A DNA stretch of 6,197 nt. Origin: Paracoccaceae bacterium (GTDB lineage Bacteria; Pseudomonadota; Alphaproteobacteria; Rhodobacterales; Rhodobacteraceae). Where the stretch lies: positions 1 to 6,197 of the forward strand of contig JAESRD010000304.1 of NCBI GenBank assembly GCA_016764835.1. The letters are read 5' to 3'. Each line of letters starts with the position of its first letter. Position 1 is the stretch's first letter. The translations under genes were made by a program, and so were the position numbers. A model generated the notes under the pieces. That model saw only the letters and a list, made by a program, of their open reading frames with translations. It was not told where the DNA came from and searched no databases. This document shows, piece after piece, positions 5,636 to 6,197 of the stretch.

Positions 5636-6197
5636 ATGACACAGGCGATTTTACAAAGTGAAATTCCGGCGGCGCAGCTGGAAGCGGCGGCCAGAAAGCT
5701 GCCGGCGATGCGCCCGGTGGGCGAGGCATCTTGGCTGGCGACTGATGATGCGTTCGAGGCGCAACGGGTTGAGAAAGCCCGACTATTGGTGCGAAGCCGC
5801 AGCGCGGTGTTGGCGCAGTTGCCTGAGGCCGAGGCGGCCAGCCATGAACTGCTGGAGCTGGTGATTGCCGAGCGCGGCACTGTGCCAGAGCGGCTGGTTG
5901 AAGACCCCGCACCGCTGGCGCAACTGATAAATTACGCCCAAGAAGACTTTTGCATTCTGCAACGCGATGCGGATGAGCATGTGCTTGTCGCGGCTTTGCT
6001 ATGCTTTCCGGCCTCATGGAAATTAGCACAAAAAATTGGCCATCCGCTAACCCGTATTCATGTGCCGGTGCCGGGCTATGAAGAGCAGATAGCGCAACGC
6101 GTACAGCGGTTGTTTGATGGTGTGCAGGTGGGGCGGCCGATATGGCGGGCCAACTTGCTGCAATATGATGATCCGGCGCTGTTTCAGCCACGCAGCG
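5636..6197 (+). CDS. DUF3445 haem-dependent oxidative N-demethylase-like protein (3' end beyond window)
   Basis: The 187 visible residues match the DUF3445 family, now named after haem-dependent oxidative N-demethylases, whose characterised relatives include a subunit of dimethylamine monooxygenase. Recognised blocks are QEDF at 102-105, CFPASW at 123-128 with DEHV just before, IHVPVPGY at 141-148, QRLFDG at 157-162 and WRANLLQY at 170-177. Family members are roughly 250-300 residues, so about a quarter to a third is missing at the right edge. The start is uncertain: ATGs at 5600, 5624 and 5636 share the frame and none has a clear SD. The last is chosen because MTQAILQSEIP resembles N-termini of relatives. 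The gene begins just beyond the bioY terminator, so it has its own promoter. Substrate unknown; family call fairly confident. Confidence 0.82.
   Translation, partial: MTQAILQSEIPAAQLEAAARKLPAMRPVGEASWLATDDAFEAQRVEKARLLVRSRSAVLAQLPEAEAASHELLELVIAERGTVPERLVEDPAPLAQLINYAQEDFCILQRDADEHVLVAALLCFPASWKLAQKIGHPLTRIHVPVPGYEEQIAQRVQRLFDGVQVGRPIWRANLLQYDDPALFQPRS

Noticed and set aside
5445..6191. Long minus-strand open frame (248 codons) opposite the DUF3445 gene.
   Set aside because: It is a shadow frame in GC-rich DNA, with an Ala/Pro/His-rich translation and no domain; it crosses the bioY terminator and overlaps bioY.

Overview
The window looks like chromosomal DNA of an alphaproteobacterium of the Rhodobacteraceae (roseobacter-type) group. 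The FliG has the divergent form I associate with Rhodobacterales, and the LuxR/LuxI pair, the DUF6314-type protein and the DUF3445 protein all fit that group. The species cannot be named from the sequence. Genes are densely packed and no rRNA, tRNA, CRISPR array, transposase or long repeat is visible.

Layout. Positions 1-832 (minus strand) hold most of fliG, cut by the left edge. Upstream of it on the same strand, 907-1392 encodes a LuxR-type autoinducer-binding domain with no DNA-binding domain. A 142-bp divergent intergenic region (1393-1534) separates it from a full luxR-type regulator (1535-2143, plus). A structured 115-bp gap then leads to a luxI-type acyl-homoserine-lactone synthase (2259-2912, plus). 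A GC-rich hairpin separates luxI from the convergent purB (2959-4263, minus). Divergent from purB are a DUF6314-type gene (4362-4802) and bioY, the biotin transporter substrate-binding subunit (4888-5532), which ends in a clear intrinsic terminator. The right edge cuts a DUF3445 haem-dependent N-demethylase-like gene (from about 5636).

How the parts may work together. Positions 907-2912 form a quorum-sensing island: LuxI makes an acyl-homoserine lactone, LuxR senses it, and the HTH-less paralogue keeps all six ligand-pocket positions but cannot bind DNA by itself. It could act as a dominant-negative partner or a signal buffer. This paralogue lies 74 bp upstream of fliG on the same strand with no visible terminator between them, which suggests a link between quorum sensing and the flagellar motor. 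The remaining genes (purB, DUF6314, bioY, DUF3445) look like ordinary housekeeping or metabolic neighbours.

The most unusual small-scale feature is the fliG start. The only ATG with a Shine-Dalgarno sequence is one base out of frame, across a run of four A's in its second and third codons. The gene therefore either starts at a GTG without an SD, or carries a frameshift or sequencing error.
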